From the NCBI RefSeq assembly GCF_003857035.1, contig NZ_QGSY01000087.1, forward strand, positions 1 to 64,000: a stretch of 64,000 nt of DNA. Direction: 5' to 3'. The stretch is from Micromonospora arida. GTDB taxonomy: Bacteria; Actinomycetota; Actinomycetes; Mycobacteriales; Micromonosporaceae. The notes under the pieces were generated by a model. That model ran no database searches. It was not told the DNA's origin and was given only the letters and a program-made list of their open reading frames with translations. Positions 41,549-50,579 of the stretch are shown here, in pieces. Every line of letters starts with the position of its first letter. Position 1 is the stretch's first letter. The position numbers were made by a program, and so were the translations under genes.

Positions 41549-42813
41549 GACCGCTGGAGGACCTGCGCATCATCGCGGTCGAGCAGTACGGCGCCGGGCC
41601 GTTCGGCAGCGTGCACCTGGCCGACCTCGGCGCCCAGGTCATCAAGATCGAGGACCCGCGGGCCGGCGGCGACGTCGGCCGGTACGTGCCGCCGTACGCC
41701 GAGGACGAGGACTCGCTCTTCTTCGAGACGTTCAACCGCAACAAGCGCAGCGTCTCTCTCGATCTGGGTACCGCCGCCGGGCGCGGCGTCTTCGAACAAC
41801 TCGTCGCGGTCTCCGACGTCGTCTACTCCAACCTGCGCGGGGACGTGCCGGAGAAGCTGCGCATCCGGTACGACGACCTCAAGCACCTCAACCCGCGCAT
41901 CGTGTGCGTGTCGCTGACCGGGTTCGGGATGACCGGGCCGCGCAAGCAGGAACCCGGCTACGACTACGTGTTGCAGGGTCTCGCCGGCTGGATGGAGCTG
42001 ACCGGTGAGCCGGACGGACCGCCCACCAAGTCCGGACTGTCACTGGTGGACTACTCGGGCGGCTTCGTGGCCGCGATCTCGCTGCTGGCCGGGGTGCACG
42101 CCGCCCGCCGCGACGGCGTCGGGATGGACTGCGACGTCAGCCTCTACGACACCGCGGTGTCGATGCTGACCTATCCCGCGACGTGGCACCTGAACACCGG
42201 GTTCCAGCCGGGCCGCACACACCACTCGGCCCACCCGTCGCTCGTGCCGTTCCAGGCGTTCGAGGCCAAGGACGGCTGGATGGTCGTCGGCTGCGCGAAG
42301 GAGAAGTTCTGGGCCCGGCTGTGCCAGATCGTCGGCCACCCGGAGTGGGCCGAGGCCGGCTCGCCGTACGCGACCTTCGCCAGCCGGCGGGAGCACAGCG
42401 CCGACCTGGTGCCCCGGTTGGAGGCGATCTTCCGGCAGAAGACCGTCGACGACTGGCTCACGCAGCTCTACGCCGGGTCGATCCCGTGCGGCCCGATCAA
42501 CGACGTCGGCGCGGCCCTGGTGGACGAGCACACCGCCGCCCGGAACCTCGTGGTCACCACCGACCACCCCCGCTACGGCGAGGTACGGCAGCTCGCGTCC
42601 CCGGTGCGGGTCGGCGACGAGACGCCCACCTACCGCCGGGCACCGCAGCGCAACGAGGACCTCGCACTCGTCACCGAGGAGATCCTGGGCCTGGACGCGC
42701 AGCAGGTGGTGGCGCTGCGGGCGGCCGGCGCGTTCGGCGATGCCGAGCCGGCACACGGCGCGAACACCCCCGACACCCCTGACGGCCTCGACACCACAGC
42801 CATGTCACGATGA
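41545..42813 (+). CDS. CaiB/BaiF CoA-transferase
   Basis: The 422-residue protein starts at GTG overlapping the previous stop (GTGA). It carries EQYGAGPFGSVHLADLGAQ, VIKIEDP and the catalytic Asp in GMDCDVSLYDTA. The C-terminus has an extra low-complexity tail (NTPDTPDGLDTT). It belongs to the same family as the genes at 32997 and 54535 but the sequence differs, which suggests different acid substrates. Confidence 0.9.
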   Translation: MRPLEDLRIIAVEQYGAGPFGSVHLADLGAQVIKIEDPRAGGDVGRYVPPYAEDEDSLFFETFNRNKRSVSLDLGTAAGRGVFEQLVAVSDVVYSNLRGDVPEKLRIRYDDLKHLNPRIVCVSLTGFGMTGPRKQEPGYDYVLQGLAGWMELTGEPDGPPTKSGLSLVDYSGGFVAAISLLAGVHAARRDGVGMDCDVSLYDTAVSMLTYPATWHLNTGFQPGRTHHSAHPSLVPFQAFEAKDGWMVVGCAKEKFWARLCQIVGHPEWAEAGSPYATFASRREHSADLVPRLEAIFRQKTVDDWLTQLYAGSIPCGPINDVGAALVDEHTAARNLVVTTDHPRYGEVRQLASPVRVGDETPTYRRAPQRNEDLALVTEEILGLDAQQVVALRAAGAFGDAEPAHGANTPDTPDGLDTTAMSR

Positions 42814-44204
42814 TCGCCGAGGAGCTTGCCGAGTGGGGCACGGGCCACGTCGAAGTGCCGGCCGCGGTCCGGGTCGCAGCGCTGCGGCACCTGCTCGACG
42901 GGGTCGGAACGGCGTTGGGTGGGCTGCGCGCCAGCCCGACCACGGGGGAGCCCGGTGGGCCGTCGTCGATACCGGCCGTCGTCGTCGCCCGGGGACTCGG
43001 CGGGCCGCCGGAGGCGACGATCATCGGGTCGCGGGGCCGCGTCGGTGCGCCCGCCGCCGCGCTCGCCAACGGCACCCTCGTGCACGCACTGGACTTCGAC
43101 GACACCCACGCCGGCGGCCTCGTGCACGCCACAGCCGTGGTGCTGCCGGCCGCGTTCGCCGTCGGCGAGCAGGTCGGCGCGCCCGGCCGGGCCGTGCTCG
43201 AGGCCGCCGTCGTCGGCTACGAAACCGTGTGCCGGGTCGCCGCCGCCGCGTCGCACGGCTTCCACGCCCGCGGGCTGCACGCCACGATGGTGGCCGGCGT
43301 GTTCTCCTCGGCGATCGTCGCGTCCCGGCTGCTCGGCCTCGACGCCGCGCGGACGACCGACGCGCTCGGCATCGCAGGCAGCCAGGCCGGCGGGCTCCTC
43401 GCGTTCCTGCACAGTGGAGCCTCGACGAAGCAGCTGCACCCGGGATTCGCCGCGCACGCCGGCATCCTCGCCGCCCGGCTGGCCGCGGCCGGGGCCGGCG
43501 GCCCGGCGAACGTCCTCGACGGCCCGCACGGTGTCTACGACGCACTGGCCAGCGGCGCGGTCGACCTCGCGTCCATCACCGCCGAGCTCGGCACACGCTG
43601 GGAGACCACCCGGATCGGCATCAAGCCGTACCCGGCGTGCCAGCTCTCCCACGCCGCGATCGACGCGGTCCGCGACGCGGTGCGCCGCGGCGGTGTCCGT
43701 TCCGGCGACGTCGCCGCGATCGACGTCGACGTGCACCCCGACTCGGTGCCCACGGTCTGCGACACCCGGCGGGACCTGGCGCGGCCGGTGTCGCCGTACG
43801 CGGCGAAGTTCTCGCTGCCGTGGAGCATCGCCGCCGCCGTCGTCGACGGTGACCTGACCACCGCAACGTACGAGCCGGACTCGCTCGCCCGACCCGAGGT
43901 GGAACGCGTTGCCCGGCTGGTGCGTTGGCACCTTGCCCCCACCGGCGGCCCCGCAGCCGACGCGCCCGGCACCGCCCGCATCACGCTCGTCGACGGCTCG
44001 GCCGTTCCCGGCAGCGTGCCACGCAGCGCCGGCGGCCCGGACAACCCGCTGACCGACGAGCAGCTCGTCGCGAAGTTCCACGGCAACGCCGGTGGCGACA
44101 CCACAGACGTCGTCGACCTGCTGTCCCGTCTCGACGAGCTGGACACCATCGAACCGCTCATGGCGGCGCTGGCCGCCGCCGGTACAGGCAGGGACCGCCC
44201 GTGA
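42810..44204 (+). CDS. MmgE/PrpD family protein
   Basis: The 464-residue protein starts at an ATG overlapping the CoA-transferase stop. ANGTLVHALDFDDTHAGGL and KPYPACQLSHAAIDA are the pocket-forming blocks, and the layout parallels the paralogue at 30688. It may dehydrate or isomerise a branched di- or tricarboxylate or its derivative. Its stop overlaps the triple RidA gene. Confidence 0.88.
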   Translation: MIAEELAEWGTGHVEVPAAVRVAALRHLLDGVGTALGGLRASPTTGEPGGPSSIPAVVVARGLGGPPEATIIGSRGRVGAPAAALANGTLVHALDFDDTHAGGLVHATAVVLPAAFAVGEQVGAPGRAVLEAAVVGYETVCRVAAAASHGFHARGLHATMVAGVFSSAIVASRLLGLDAARTTDALGIAGSQAGGLLAFLHSGASTKQLHPGFAAHAGILAARLAAAGAGGPANVLDGPHGVYDALASGAVDLASITAELGTRWETTRIGIKPYPACQLSHAAIDAVRDAVRRGGVRSGDVAAIDVDVHPDSVPTVCDTRRDLARPVSPYAAKFSLPWSIAAAVVDGDLTTATYEPDSLARPEVERVARLVRWHLAPTGGPAADAPGTARITLVDGSAVPGSVPRSAGGPDNPLTDEQLVAKFHGNAGGDTTDVVDLLSRLDELDTIEPLMAALAAAGTGRDRP

Positions 44205-45427
44205 CGCCACACGCCATCAAACCGCCCTCCTTCCGCTGGTTCCCGTACGACGGCTTCACGTTCTGCCTCGGCCTCGCCGAGGGCGACGCGGCCTGGACCT
44301 CCGGCCACACCTCGGCCGCTTTCGACGAGGCCGTCGGCAGGATGACGGTCACCGGGGAGATGGCGGCGCAGGCGCGCACCGCGTACGAGAAGGTGCTGAC
44401 GATCCTGGCGGCCGCCGAGTTCGGGCCGCAGGACGTCACCCGGGTCACCGAGAACGTGACGGTCGCCGGGCTCGCCGAGTACGAGGCGGCCGCGGCGGTC
44501 CGACGGGAGGTCTTCGGCGACCACGAGCCCGTGCTGCGGACGGTCGTCGTCGAGCGGCTCGTGCGGCGTACCGCGCTGCTGGAGGTCGAGCTGCACGCGG
44601 TCCGCGGCGGCGGCGAGGTGCTGGCCGCCAGCGAGCCCCGGCCGGCCGGCGCGTGGCAGGCCTCCACCGTGCGGACCGGCCACGACGGCGCGGTGTACCT
44701 ACCGACGATGCTCCCGGTCGACGCCACCGGCGCCGTGGTCCACCCGGGGGATTTCGCCGCGCAGTACGCCTACTGCCTGGACCGGGCGGGCGACCTGCTC
44801 ACGGCGGTCGGGCTGTCCCTCGACGCGGTCGTCACGACCTACGACTACTCGACGCCGGAGACCCGCGACGTGTACCGCCGGACGCACCGCGTGCGGCGGG
44901 AACGCCTCGGCGGCGCCGGCGTGTACCCGGGCGCGGGCGGCATCCTGATGAGCCGGCTGCACCACCCGGACGCGCTCGTCGCGATCGACGTCACCGCCTC
45001 CCGGCACCGGTTGGAACTGGTCAACCCCGGCTGGTCCCGCTACGACACGCTCACCTACGCCCCCGGGGTCAGGGCCGGCCGGACCCTGTACATGTCCGGG
45101 TTCGCGGCGCTGGACATGCAGACGCAGCAGGCCCTGCACCCCGACGACATCGTGGCGCAGGCCGAGGCGACGTACGGCGCGATCCTGCACCTGCTGCGCC
45201 ACGCCGGCCTCGGACCGGAACACCTGCTGGAGACGACCGAATACTGCGTCGAGTCCGCGCTGTCGGCGTACCGGGGCGTGGCCGGCGTGCGGGAACGGCT
45301 GCTCAGCCCGCCCTGGCCGGCGTCGACCGGAGCGATCTGCAAGGCCCTGCTGCGCCCCGAGTTCCTGCTCGAGGTGTTCCCGACGGCGGTGTATCCGAAT
45401 ATCAGCGGAGCGGAGGAGACGGCGTGA
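44201..45427 (+). CDS. Three-domain RidA (YjgF/UK114) protein
   Basis: The 408-residue protein starts at GTG 44201 (GTGA overlap). Three consecutive RidA-like domains are visible: about 25-140 (WTSGHTS ... QARTAYEKVLTILAAAEFG ... RRTALLEVEL), 150-275 (QYAYCLDRAGDLLTAVGLS ... PDALVAIDV) and 280-405 (LYMSGFAAL ... AEATYGAILHLLRHAGLG ... RPEFLLEVF). RidA proteins hydrolyse enamines and imines and normally form trimers of about 130-residue chains with three active sites at the interfaces; one chain with three domains may form the trimer alone. Useful where ring opening frees enamines. Confidence 0.82.
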   Translation: MTPHAIKPPSFRWFPYDGFTFCLGLAEGDAAWTSGHTSAAFDEAVGRMTVTGEMAAQARTAYEKVLTILAAAEFGPQDVTRVTENVTVAGLAEYEAAAAVRREVFGDHEPVLRTVVVERLVRRTALLEVELHAVRGGGEVLAASEPRPAGAWQASTVRTGHDGAVYLPTMLPVDATGAVVHPGDFAAQYAYCLDRAGDLLTAVGLSLDAVVTTYDYSTPETRDVYRRTHRVRRERLGGAGVYPGAGGILMSRLHHPDALVAIDVTASRHRLELVNPGWSRYDTLTYAPGVRAGRTLYMSGFAALDMQTQQALHPDDIVAQAEATYGAILHLLRHAGLGPEHLLETTEYCVESALSAYRGVAGVRERLLSPPWPASTGAICKALLRPEFLLEVFPTAVYPNISGAEETA

Positions 45428-45924
45428 GCCTGCTGACCGACGACCTGCGCGCACTGCTGGGCACGAGGAAGGTCTACACCGCGCCCGAACCGCTCGGCGC
45501 CGCGGCCGGCCGGTACTTCGGCATGGCCGTCGGCGACGACAACCCGCTCTACTCCGACTCCGAGTTCGCCCGCGCGCAGGGCCTGCCGGGCGTGACCGCC
45601 CCACCGACGCTCATCTGCGAAACCAACCAGTACGCGAACCTCCCGATGGACAGCGACGGCTATGCCGGGCACTCCTGGCACCTCGACCTCCCCGGTACCC
45701 GCCAGGTTCGCGGCGGCAACAGCTACACCTTCCACCGCCGGGTACGCCCCGACGACGTCATCACCGCGACCTGGGAGATCCACGACCTGACCGAGAAGCA
45801 GACCCGCACCGGCGCGGACATGCTCGTGGTCTCCTCGCGCGCGACGTACACCAACCAGGACGGGGAACTGCTCGCCGTCAACGAGGAGACGATCATCCTG
45901 GTCAGCCTGGACGGTGCCGCATGA
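45424..45924 (+). CDS. FAS1-like/MaoC N-terminal hot-dog dehydratase subunit
   Basis: The 166-residue protein starts at GTG overlapping the previous stop. The N-terminus (AAAGRYFGMAVGDDNPLYSDSEFAR) and VTAPPTLICET match the non-catalytic FAS1-like dehydratase half seen in ChsH2 and related heteromeric hydratases. The next gene gives the second hot-dog half, so the pair probably forms one enoyl-CoA hydratase. No DUF35 domain is fused, unlike ChsH2; that domain is encoded at 47500. Confidence 0.82.
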   Translation: MSLLTDDLRALLGTRKVYTAPEPLGAAAGRYFGMAVGDDNPLYSDSEFARAQGLPGVTAPPTLICETNQYANLPMDSDGYAGHSWHLDLPGTRQVRGGNSYTFHRRVRPDDVITATWEIHDLTEKQTRTGADMLVVSSRATYTNQDGELLAVNEETIILVSLDGAA

Positions 45925-46364
45925 CACCTCGGATGCCACCGAACGTCGGGGCTGCGCTGCCCACGCTGGAACGCACCATCACGCTCACCGACATGGTCGC
46001 CTACGCCGGCGCGACCTGGGACTGGTACCGCCTGCACTTCGACCCCGAGTTCGCGGCCGCCGCGCGGGTCCCGGGCCCGGTCGTGGACGGGCAGGTGTTC
46101 GGGGCGCTCTTCGTCGAGCTGCTGCAGGACGCGCTCGGCCCGCGCTGCTTCGTGCACGAGTTGTCGTTCACGTTCCGGAACCTGATGTTCGCCGGCGAGA
46201 CCGTGCGGTGCGAGGCGACCGTGGTCGAGGTCGGCGCCGACCGCGTCCGGGTCGAGCTCTCCGCCACGATCCTGGCCAGCGAGTACGGCCCGCAACGGCC
46301 CGCCGCCAGCCCTGCCCACGCGACGGTTCTGCTCGGCGCGGCCGACGGGCCGGCCGCGCGGTGA
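45921..46364 (+). CDS. MaoC-like hydratase subunit
   Basis: The 147-residue protein starts at an ATG overlapping the previous stop. It has the hot-dog core with AGATWDWYRLHFDPEFA, where an aspartate/His pair (W-D-W-x-x-L-H) stands in for the hydratase motif, and VPGPVVDGQVFGA. It resembles ChsH1, the catalytic partner of ChsH2, by size and position. Its stop overlaps the thiolase-like gene. Confidence 0.82.
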   Translation: MTPRMPPNVGAALPTLERTITLTDMVAYAGATWDWYRLHFDPEFAAAARVPGPVVDGQVFGALFVELLQDALGPRCFVHELSFTFRNLMFAGETVRCEATVVEVGADRVRVELSATILASEYGPQRPAASPAHATVLLGAADGPAAR

Positions 46365-47503
46365 CCGGCGTCGCGATCGTCGGTGCGGCCGAGTGCGATC
46401 TCGGCAACACCGGGAAGTCCACGCTCACCCTGCAGACCCAGGCCGTCACCCGGGCGCTCGCCGACGCCGGGCTGACCCTCGCCGACGTCGACGGACTGGC
46501 CACCACCGGAGTGTCCCGCTTCTCCACCACACAGCTCGCCGAGTATCTCGGGCAGCAGCCCCGCTGGGTCGACTCGACGTTCGTCGGCGGGTCGGCGGCC
46601 GAGATGATGGTCGCCCGCGCCACGCAGGCGATCGACGCCGGCCAGGCGTCCACCGTGGTCATCAGCTTCGCGTCGAACCAGCGCTCCGCGCGCTCGCGCA
46701 GCCTCGGCGGCATCGTCGAGGAGCACACCCCGGAGGCCCAGTTCGAGGCGCCGTACGGCCCGTTGTACCCGCTGTCGTACTACGCGATGGCGGCACAGCA
46801 GTACTTCCACCGGTACGGCGGCACGCGGGAGAAGCTGGCCGAGATCGCGGTCGCCGCCAGGGAGTGGGCGCTGCTCAACCCGGCCGCGTTCCGCTACGGC
46901 GCCGGGCCGCTGACCGTCGACGACGTGCTCGCCGCGCCGATGGTCTCCAGCCCGCTGACCGTCGCCGACTGCTGCCTGGTGACCGACGGCGGCGGAGCGG
47001 TCGTGCTCACCACGCTCGACCGGGCCCGCGACCTGCGGCACCCGCCGGTACGGGTCCTCGGGTACGGCGAACGGTCGACGAACACGTCGATGACCGCGGT
47101 CGAGGACCTGACGGTCACCGGCGCGCGCGAGTCCGGCCGGGAGGCGTTCGCCCGGGCCGGCATCACACCGGCTGACGTGGACGTGCTGGAGGTGTACGAC
47201 TCGTTCACCATCACCGCCGCGCTCAGCATCGAGGCGCTGGGCTTCTGCGGCCCGGGGGAGGTGCTCGACTTCATCCAGGACGGCCGGATCCGTCCCGGCG
47301 GTGAGCTGGCGCTGGACACCTCCGGCGGTGGCCTGTCGTACTGCCATCCCGGTCAGTACGGGGTGCTGCTGCTGGTGGAGGCGGTCCGCCAACTGCGCGG
47401 CGAGGCGGGAGCCCGGCAGGTGCCCGACGCCCGGGTGGCCGTGGCGCACGGCACCGGCGGGATCCTGTCCACGCACGCGACGGTCGTGCTGGGGGTGCGG
47501 TGA
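46361..47503 (+). CDS. Thiolase-fold protein, Ltp2-like (probable retro-aldolase)
   Basis: The 380-residue protein starts at GTG overlapping the previous stop. It has the thiolase fold of the SCP2/lipid-transfer type: VAIVGAAECDLG, SFVGGSAAEMMVARA-like block (TFVGGSAAEMMV) and HGTGGILSTHATVVL at the end. The usual nucleophile cysteine position is not evident (TFVGG). A DUF35 protein follows directly. The same pairing in steroid degradation (Ltp2 with the ChsH2 DUF35 domain) is an aldolase that removes a side chain, so retro-aldol cleavage is my preferred reading. Confidence 0.8.
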   Translation: MTGVAIVGAAECDLGNTGKSTLTLQTQAVTRALADAGLTLADVDGLATTGVSRFSTTQLAEYLGQQPRWVDSTFVGGSAAEMMVARATQAIDAGQASTVVISFASNQRSARSRSLGGIVEEHTPEAQFEAPYGPLYPLSYYAMAAQQYFHRYGGTREKLAEIAVAAREWALLNPAAFRYGAGPLTVDDVLAAPMVSSPLTVADCCLVTDGGGAVVLTTLDRARDLRHPPVRVLGYGERSTNTSMTAVEDLTVTGARESGREAFARAGITPADVDVLEVYDSFTITAALSIEALGFCGPGEVLDFIQDGRIRPGGELALDTSGGGLSYCHPGQYGVLLLVEAVRQLRGEAGARQVPDARVAVAHGTGGILSTHATVVLGVR

Positions 47504-47880
47504 TGCATGTGCCGCCACCCGACGACGTGACGGCCGGCTGGTGGGACGCCACCCGGGAGCACCGCTACACGCTGCAGACCTGCGGGTCCTGCGGGCACGT
47601 CCAGCATCCGCCGCGTGCGCTGTGCACCGCCTGCTCGTCGATGGTGGATCTCGGGCTCGTCGAGGCGTCCGGCCACGGCGTCGTGGACACGTTCACCGAG
47701 GTGCATCGGGCGCCCGTGCCGGGGGCTGCCGTGCCGTACACGATCGCCCGGATCCGGCTCGCCGAGGGACCGTTCGTGCTGTCCACCCTCGACGGGCAGG
47801 ACTGGCGGATCGGCGACCCGGTCCGTGTCGGTTGGCTCGACCTCGACGACGGCCGGGCGCTGCCGGTCTTCCACCGCTGA
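47500..47880 (+). CDS. DUF35 zinc-ribbon/OB-fold protein
   Basis: The 126-residue protein has a four-cysteine zinc ribbon CGSCGHVQHPPRALCTAC, then an OB-like strand set (VEASGHGVVDTFTEVHR). GTG 47500 gives the usual GTGA overlap; ATG 47503, the next codon, is equally possible. DUF35 proteins are partners of thiolase-fold enzymes, here the gene just upstream. Confidence 0.85.
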   Translation: MMHVPPPDDVTAGWWDATREHRYTLQTCGSCGHVQHPPRALCTACSSMVDLGLVEASGHGVVDTFTEVHRAPVPGAAVPYTIARIRLAEGPFVLSTLDGQDWRIGDPVRVGWLDLDDGRALPVFHR

Positions 47881-47892
47881 CGGAGGCTACCC

Positions 47893-49050
47893 ATGGACTT
47901 CACGCTCACCGAGGAGCAGCAGGACTTCCGCGCCCTGCTCCGCACGTTCGTCGACCGGGAGATCATCCCGGTCGCGCGGGAGTGGGAGCAAACCGGGCGG
48001 TACCCGACGGAGATCGTGCGGGGGATGGCCGAGATGGGGCTGTTCGGCATCACCGTGCCGGAACAGTACGGCGGCCTCGACCTCGACCCGGTCTCGTTCG
48101 CGCTGGTGTTCGAGGAACTCGCCCGCGGCTGGATGGGCATCGCCGGCATCCTCGGCAGCCACTCCCTGGCCTGCCGGATGATCGCCATACACGGCACCGA
48201 GGAGCAGAAGCAGGCCTACCTGCCCGACCTCGCCACCGGCGCCCGGCGGACCGGCATCGGCCTCACCGAGCCGGACGCCGGTACCGACCTGCAGGGCATC
48301 CGCACCACCGCCCGCCTCGACGGCGACCACTACGTCGTCAACGGCACCAAGATGTGGATCACCAACGCGCGGTACGCCGACCCGCTGCCGGTGCTGGTCA
48401 AGACCGACCCGCAAGCCACGCCCGCGCACACCGGCATGAGCGTGCTGCTCGTCGACGCGACGCTGGACGGCTTCCAGGTCCTGCGGGACATCCCGAAGCT
48501 CGGCTACAAGGGCACCGAGTCCTGCGAGATCCTTCTCGACAACGTGCGGGTACCGAAGGACCGGTTGCTCGGTGGCGTCGAGGGCGTCGGCCTCAAGCAG
48601 GCGTTGTCCGCCCTGGAGTGGGGCCGGGTCAACATCGCCGCGCGGTCGGTCGGCATCGCGCAGCGCGCCCACGACGAGGCGCTGGCCTACGCCCGGCAGC
48701 GTAAGGCGTTCGGCAAGCACATCGCCGAGTTCCAGGCGATCCAGCTCAAGCTCGCCACCATCGCGATCCAGCTCCAGGCCGCCCGCCTGATGGCGTACTG
48801 GGCGGCCGACGCGGTCCGGCGCGGTCGCGCCGACGGGCAGACCGGGATGGCCAAGGTGTTCTGCTCGGAGGTGGCCCTCGAAGCCGCGATCGACGCGATG
48901 AAGGTGCACGGCGGCTACGGCTACTCCACCGAGTTCGAGGTCGAGCGCCTCTACCGGGACTCGATCCTGATGAGCATCGGCGAGGGCACGAACGACATCC
49001 TGCGGACCGTCGTCGCGAAGGCGCTCGTACGCGGCGACGTGACGGTCTGA
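47893..49050 (+). CDS. Acyl-CoA dehydrogenase
   Basis: The 385-residue enzyme has TVPEQYGGLDLDP, the FAD-binding TEPDAGTDLQGIRTTA and WITNARYAD strands, and the late GGYGYSTEFEVERLYRD ... IGEGTNDILR with the catalytic Glu of EGT. This is a true acyl-CoA dehydrogenase, unlike the protein at 25687. GGAGG precedes the ATG. It ends the forward operon and would introduce the double bond that the MaoC pair hydrates. Only 6 bases separate it from the stop of the convergent lyase gene. Confidence 0.92.
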   Translation: MDFTLTEEQQDFRALLRTFVDREIIPVAREWEQTGRYPTEIVRGMAEMGLFGITVPEQYGGLDLDPVSFALVFEELARGWMGIAGILGSHSLACRMIAIHGTEEQKQAYLPDLATGARRTGIGLTEPDAGTDLQGIRTTARLDGDHYVVNGTKMWITNARYADPLPVLVKTDPQATPAHTGMSVLLVDATLDGFQVLRDIPKLGYKGTESCEILLDNVRVPKDRLLGGVEGVGLKQALSALEWGRVNIAARSVGIAQRAHDEALAYARQRKAFGKHIAEFQAIQLKLATIAIQLQAARLMAYWAADAVRRGRADGQTGMAKVFCSEVALEAAIDAMKVHGGYGYSTEFEVERLYRDSILMSIGEGTNDILRTVVAKALVRGDVTV

Positions 49051-49056
49051 CACTGC

Positions 49057-49956
49057 TCAGGCGGGAAAACCGCCCGCCCGGAGCAGAGCGCCGGGAAGTT
49101 GCTTGCCGAGTCTCCGTTCCAACCAGGAGACGGCCGAGGTCAGTTCCTCCACATTCAGGCCGGTGGACCGCCCCATCCGGTCGAAGAGGTAGACGAGATC
49201 CTCGGTGGCGACGTTTCCGGTCGCCGCCGGTGCGAACGGGCAACCGCCTGTTCCACCGATGCTGGCGTCGAGGGTGGTGACGCCCGCCTGGACTGCCGCG
49301 ACCGCGTTGGCCACGCCGGTGTGCCGGGTGTCGTGCAGGTGCAGCCGCAGCGGTGTGCGGGACTGCGTGACCTCCCGGGCGAGCGTCAGCCGATCGGTGA
49401 CGTCGGAGGGTACGGCCACTCCGATGGTGTCGGCGAGGGCCAGTTCGTCCGGACCCGCGTCCCGCACCCGGGTGAGTACCTCCCGCAGCCGATTCGGCGG
49501 GACCTCGCCTTCGAACGGGCATCCGAACGAGGCGCCCACGGTCACCGTCGTGAACACCCCTGCCTCGCGAGCCGCCCGCACCAGTACTGCGGCTGTGTCA
49601 CAGGCTTGGGCGGTGGTCATGCCCTGGTTGCGGCCGCAGAAGGTGTCCGTGGCCACGACGACGACGTTGATCTCGTCGACGCCCGCGGCCAGAGCTCGGT
49701 CCAGGCCGCGGCGGTTCATCACCAGGCCCGCGTATCGGACGCCGTCGCGGCGGGGGAGCGCGGCCATCAGCTCGTCCGCGTCCGCCATCTGCGGAACGCG
49801 GGCGGGGTTGACGAAGCTGGTCACCTCCACTCGCCGGGCTCCCGCGCGTACCGACCGCTCGATGAGCTCGATCTTGTCGGCGGTGGTGAGGAGCGTCGCC
49901 TCGTTCTGCAAACCGTCGCGGGGCGAAACCTCCACGATGTCGACCATGATTGTCAT
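49057..49956 (-). CDS. Hydroxymethylglutaryl-CoA lyase family protein
   Basis: The 299-residue DRE-TIM barrel has VEVSPRDGLQNE (Arg13, Asp14), the metal ligands in LHLHDTRHTG, DASIGGTGGCPFAPAATGN with the catalytic loop Cys, and a TEDLVYLFDRMG ending. All HMG-CoA lyase active-site elements are present, in contrast to the decayed copy fused to the flavin reductase at 26970. It cleaves HMG-CoA-like thioesters. The ATG overlaps the amidase stop; it is the last gene of the HyuAB operon. Confidence 0.9.
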   Translation of the reverse strand: MTIMVDIVEVSPRDGLQNEATLLTTADKIELIERSVRAGARRVEVTSFVNPARVPQMADADELMAALPRRDGVRYAGLVMNRRGLDRALAAGVDEINVVVVATDTFCGRNQGMTTAQACDTAAVLVRAAREAGVFTTVTVGASFGCPFEGEVPPNRLREVLTRVRDAGPDELALADTIGVAVPSDVTDRLTLAREVTQSRTPLRLHLHDTRHTGVANAVAAVQAGVTTLDASIGGTGGCPFAPAATGNVATEDLVYLFDRMGRSTGLNVEELTSAVSWLERRLGKQLPGALLRAGGFPA

Positions 49957-50579
49957 CGCTCCTCCGACAGGTACGCGACGGCCCTGGCCTCGCTGATCAC
50001 CTCGGCGTACTTGGCTTGCAGGTCGTACAGGCTCGCCTCGTGCGGGCCGGGGGCGCGGTCCGCCACCGCTTCGGAGACCACCAGCGGGACGAAACCGTGC
50101 TGGATCGCGTCCACCGCCGTGGCACGGACACAACCGCTCGTGCTCACGCCGATCAGCACGACGGTGTCGATGCGCTCCGCCCGCAGGGTGGAGGCCAGCG
50201 ACGTGCCGAAGAAGGCGCTGGCGTACTGCTTGACCAGCACCAGTTCATTCTCGGCGGGGGAGACCTGCGGCATCAGCTCACCCATCGCGCCACCGCCGGA
50301 GAAGAGCTGCCGAAGGGCGGTGACCTTCCGGACGAAGAGGCCTCCGTCGACACCGCCGGGCCCGTACGCGACGCGGGTGTGCAGCACGGGAACCCGGTGG
50401 TCGCGGGCTGCGGCGATGACCCGGCCAGCCGAGGGCAGGCAGTCCGCGGACGGCAGGCACAGGGGGCTGGCCGGGTCGAAGTAGGCCCGCATCAGGTCGA
50501 TGACAAGCACCGCGGGACGGGCGCCGGGCAGGAGTGCGCCCCCGAATCCGTCGTCGCTGCTGTCCGGCACGGGGCTCAT
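49953..50579 (-). CDS. Isochorismatase-family cysteine amidase, paralogue of the gene at 36879
   Basis: The 208-residue amidase has the triad Asp28 (LVIDLM), Lys117 (LVKQYAS) and Cys150 (STSGCVRA). It shares STSGCVRATAVDAIQHGF and DRAPGPHEASLYDLQAKYAE with the gene at 36879, so the two are recent relatives. Next to HyuA/HyuB it could act as an N-carbamoyl-amino-acid or half-amide amidase. ATGA overlaps on both sides. Confidence 0.87.
   Translation of the reverse strand: MSPVPDSSDDGFGGALLPGARPAVLVIDLMRAYFDPASPLCLPSADCLPSAGRVIAAARDHRVPVLHTRVAYGPGGVDGGLFVRKVTALRQLFSGGGAMGELMPQVSPAENELVLVKQYASAFFGTSLASTLRAERIDTVVLIGVSTSGCVRATAVDAIQHGFVPLVVSEAVADRAPGPHEASLYDLQAKYAEVISEARAVAYLSEER

Noticed and set aside
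37593-49050. Steroid catabolism cluster.
   Set aside because: Only the Ltp2/ChsH-like part fits; there are no ketosteroid dehydrogenase, KshAB, HsaC or HsaD genes.
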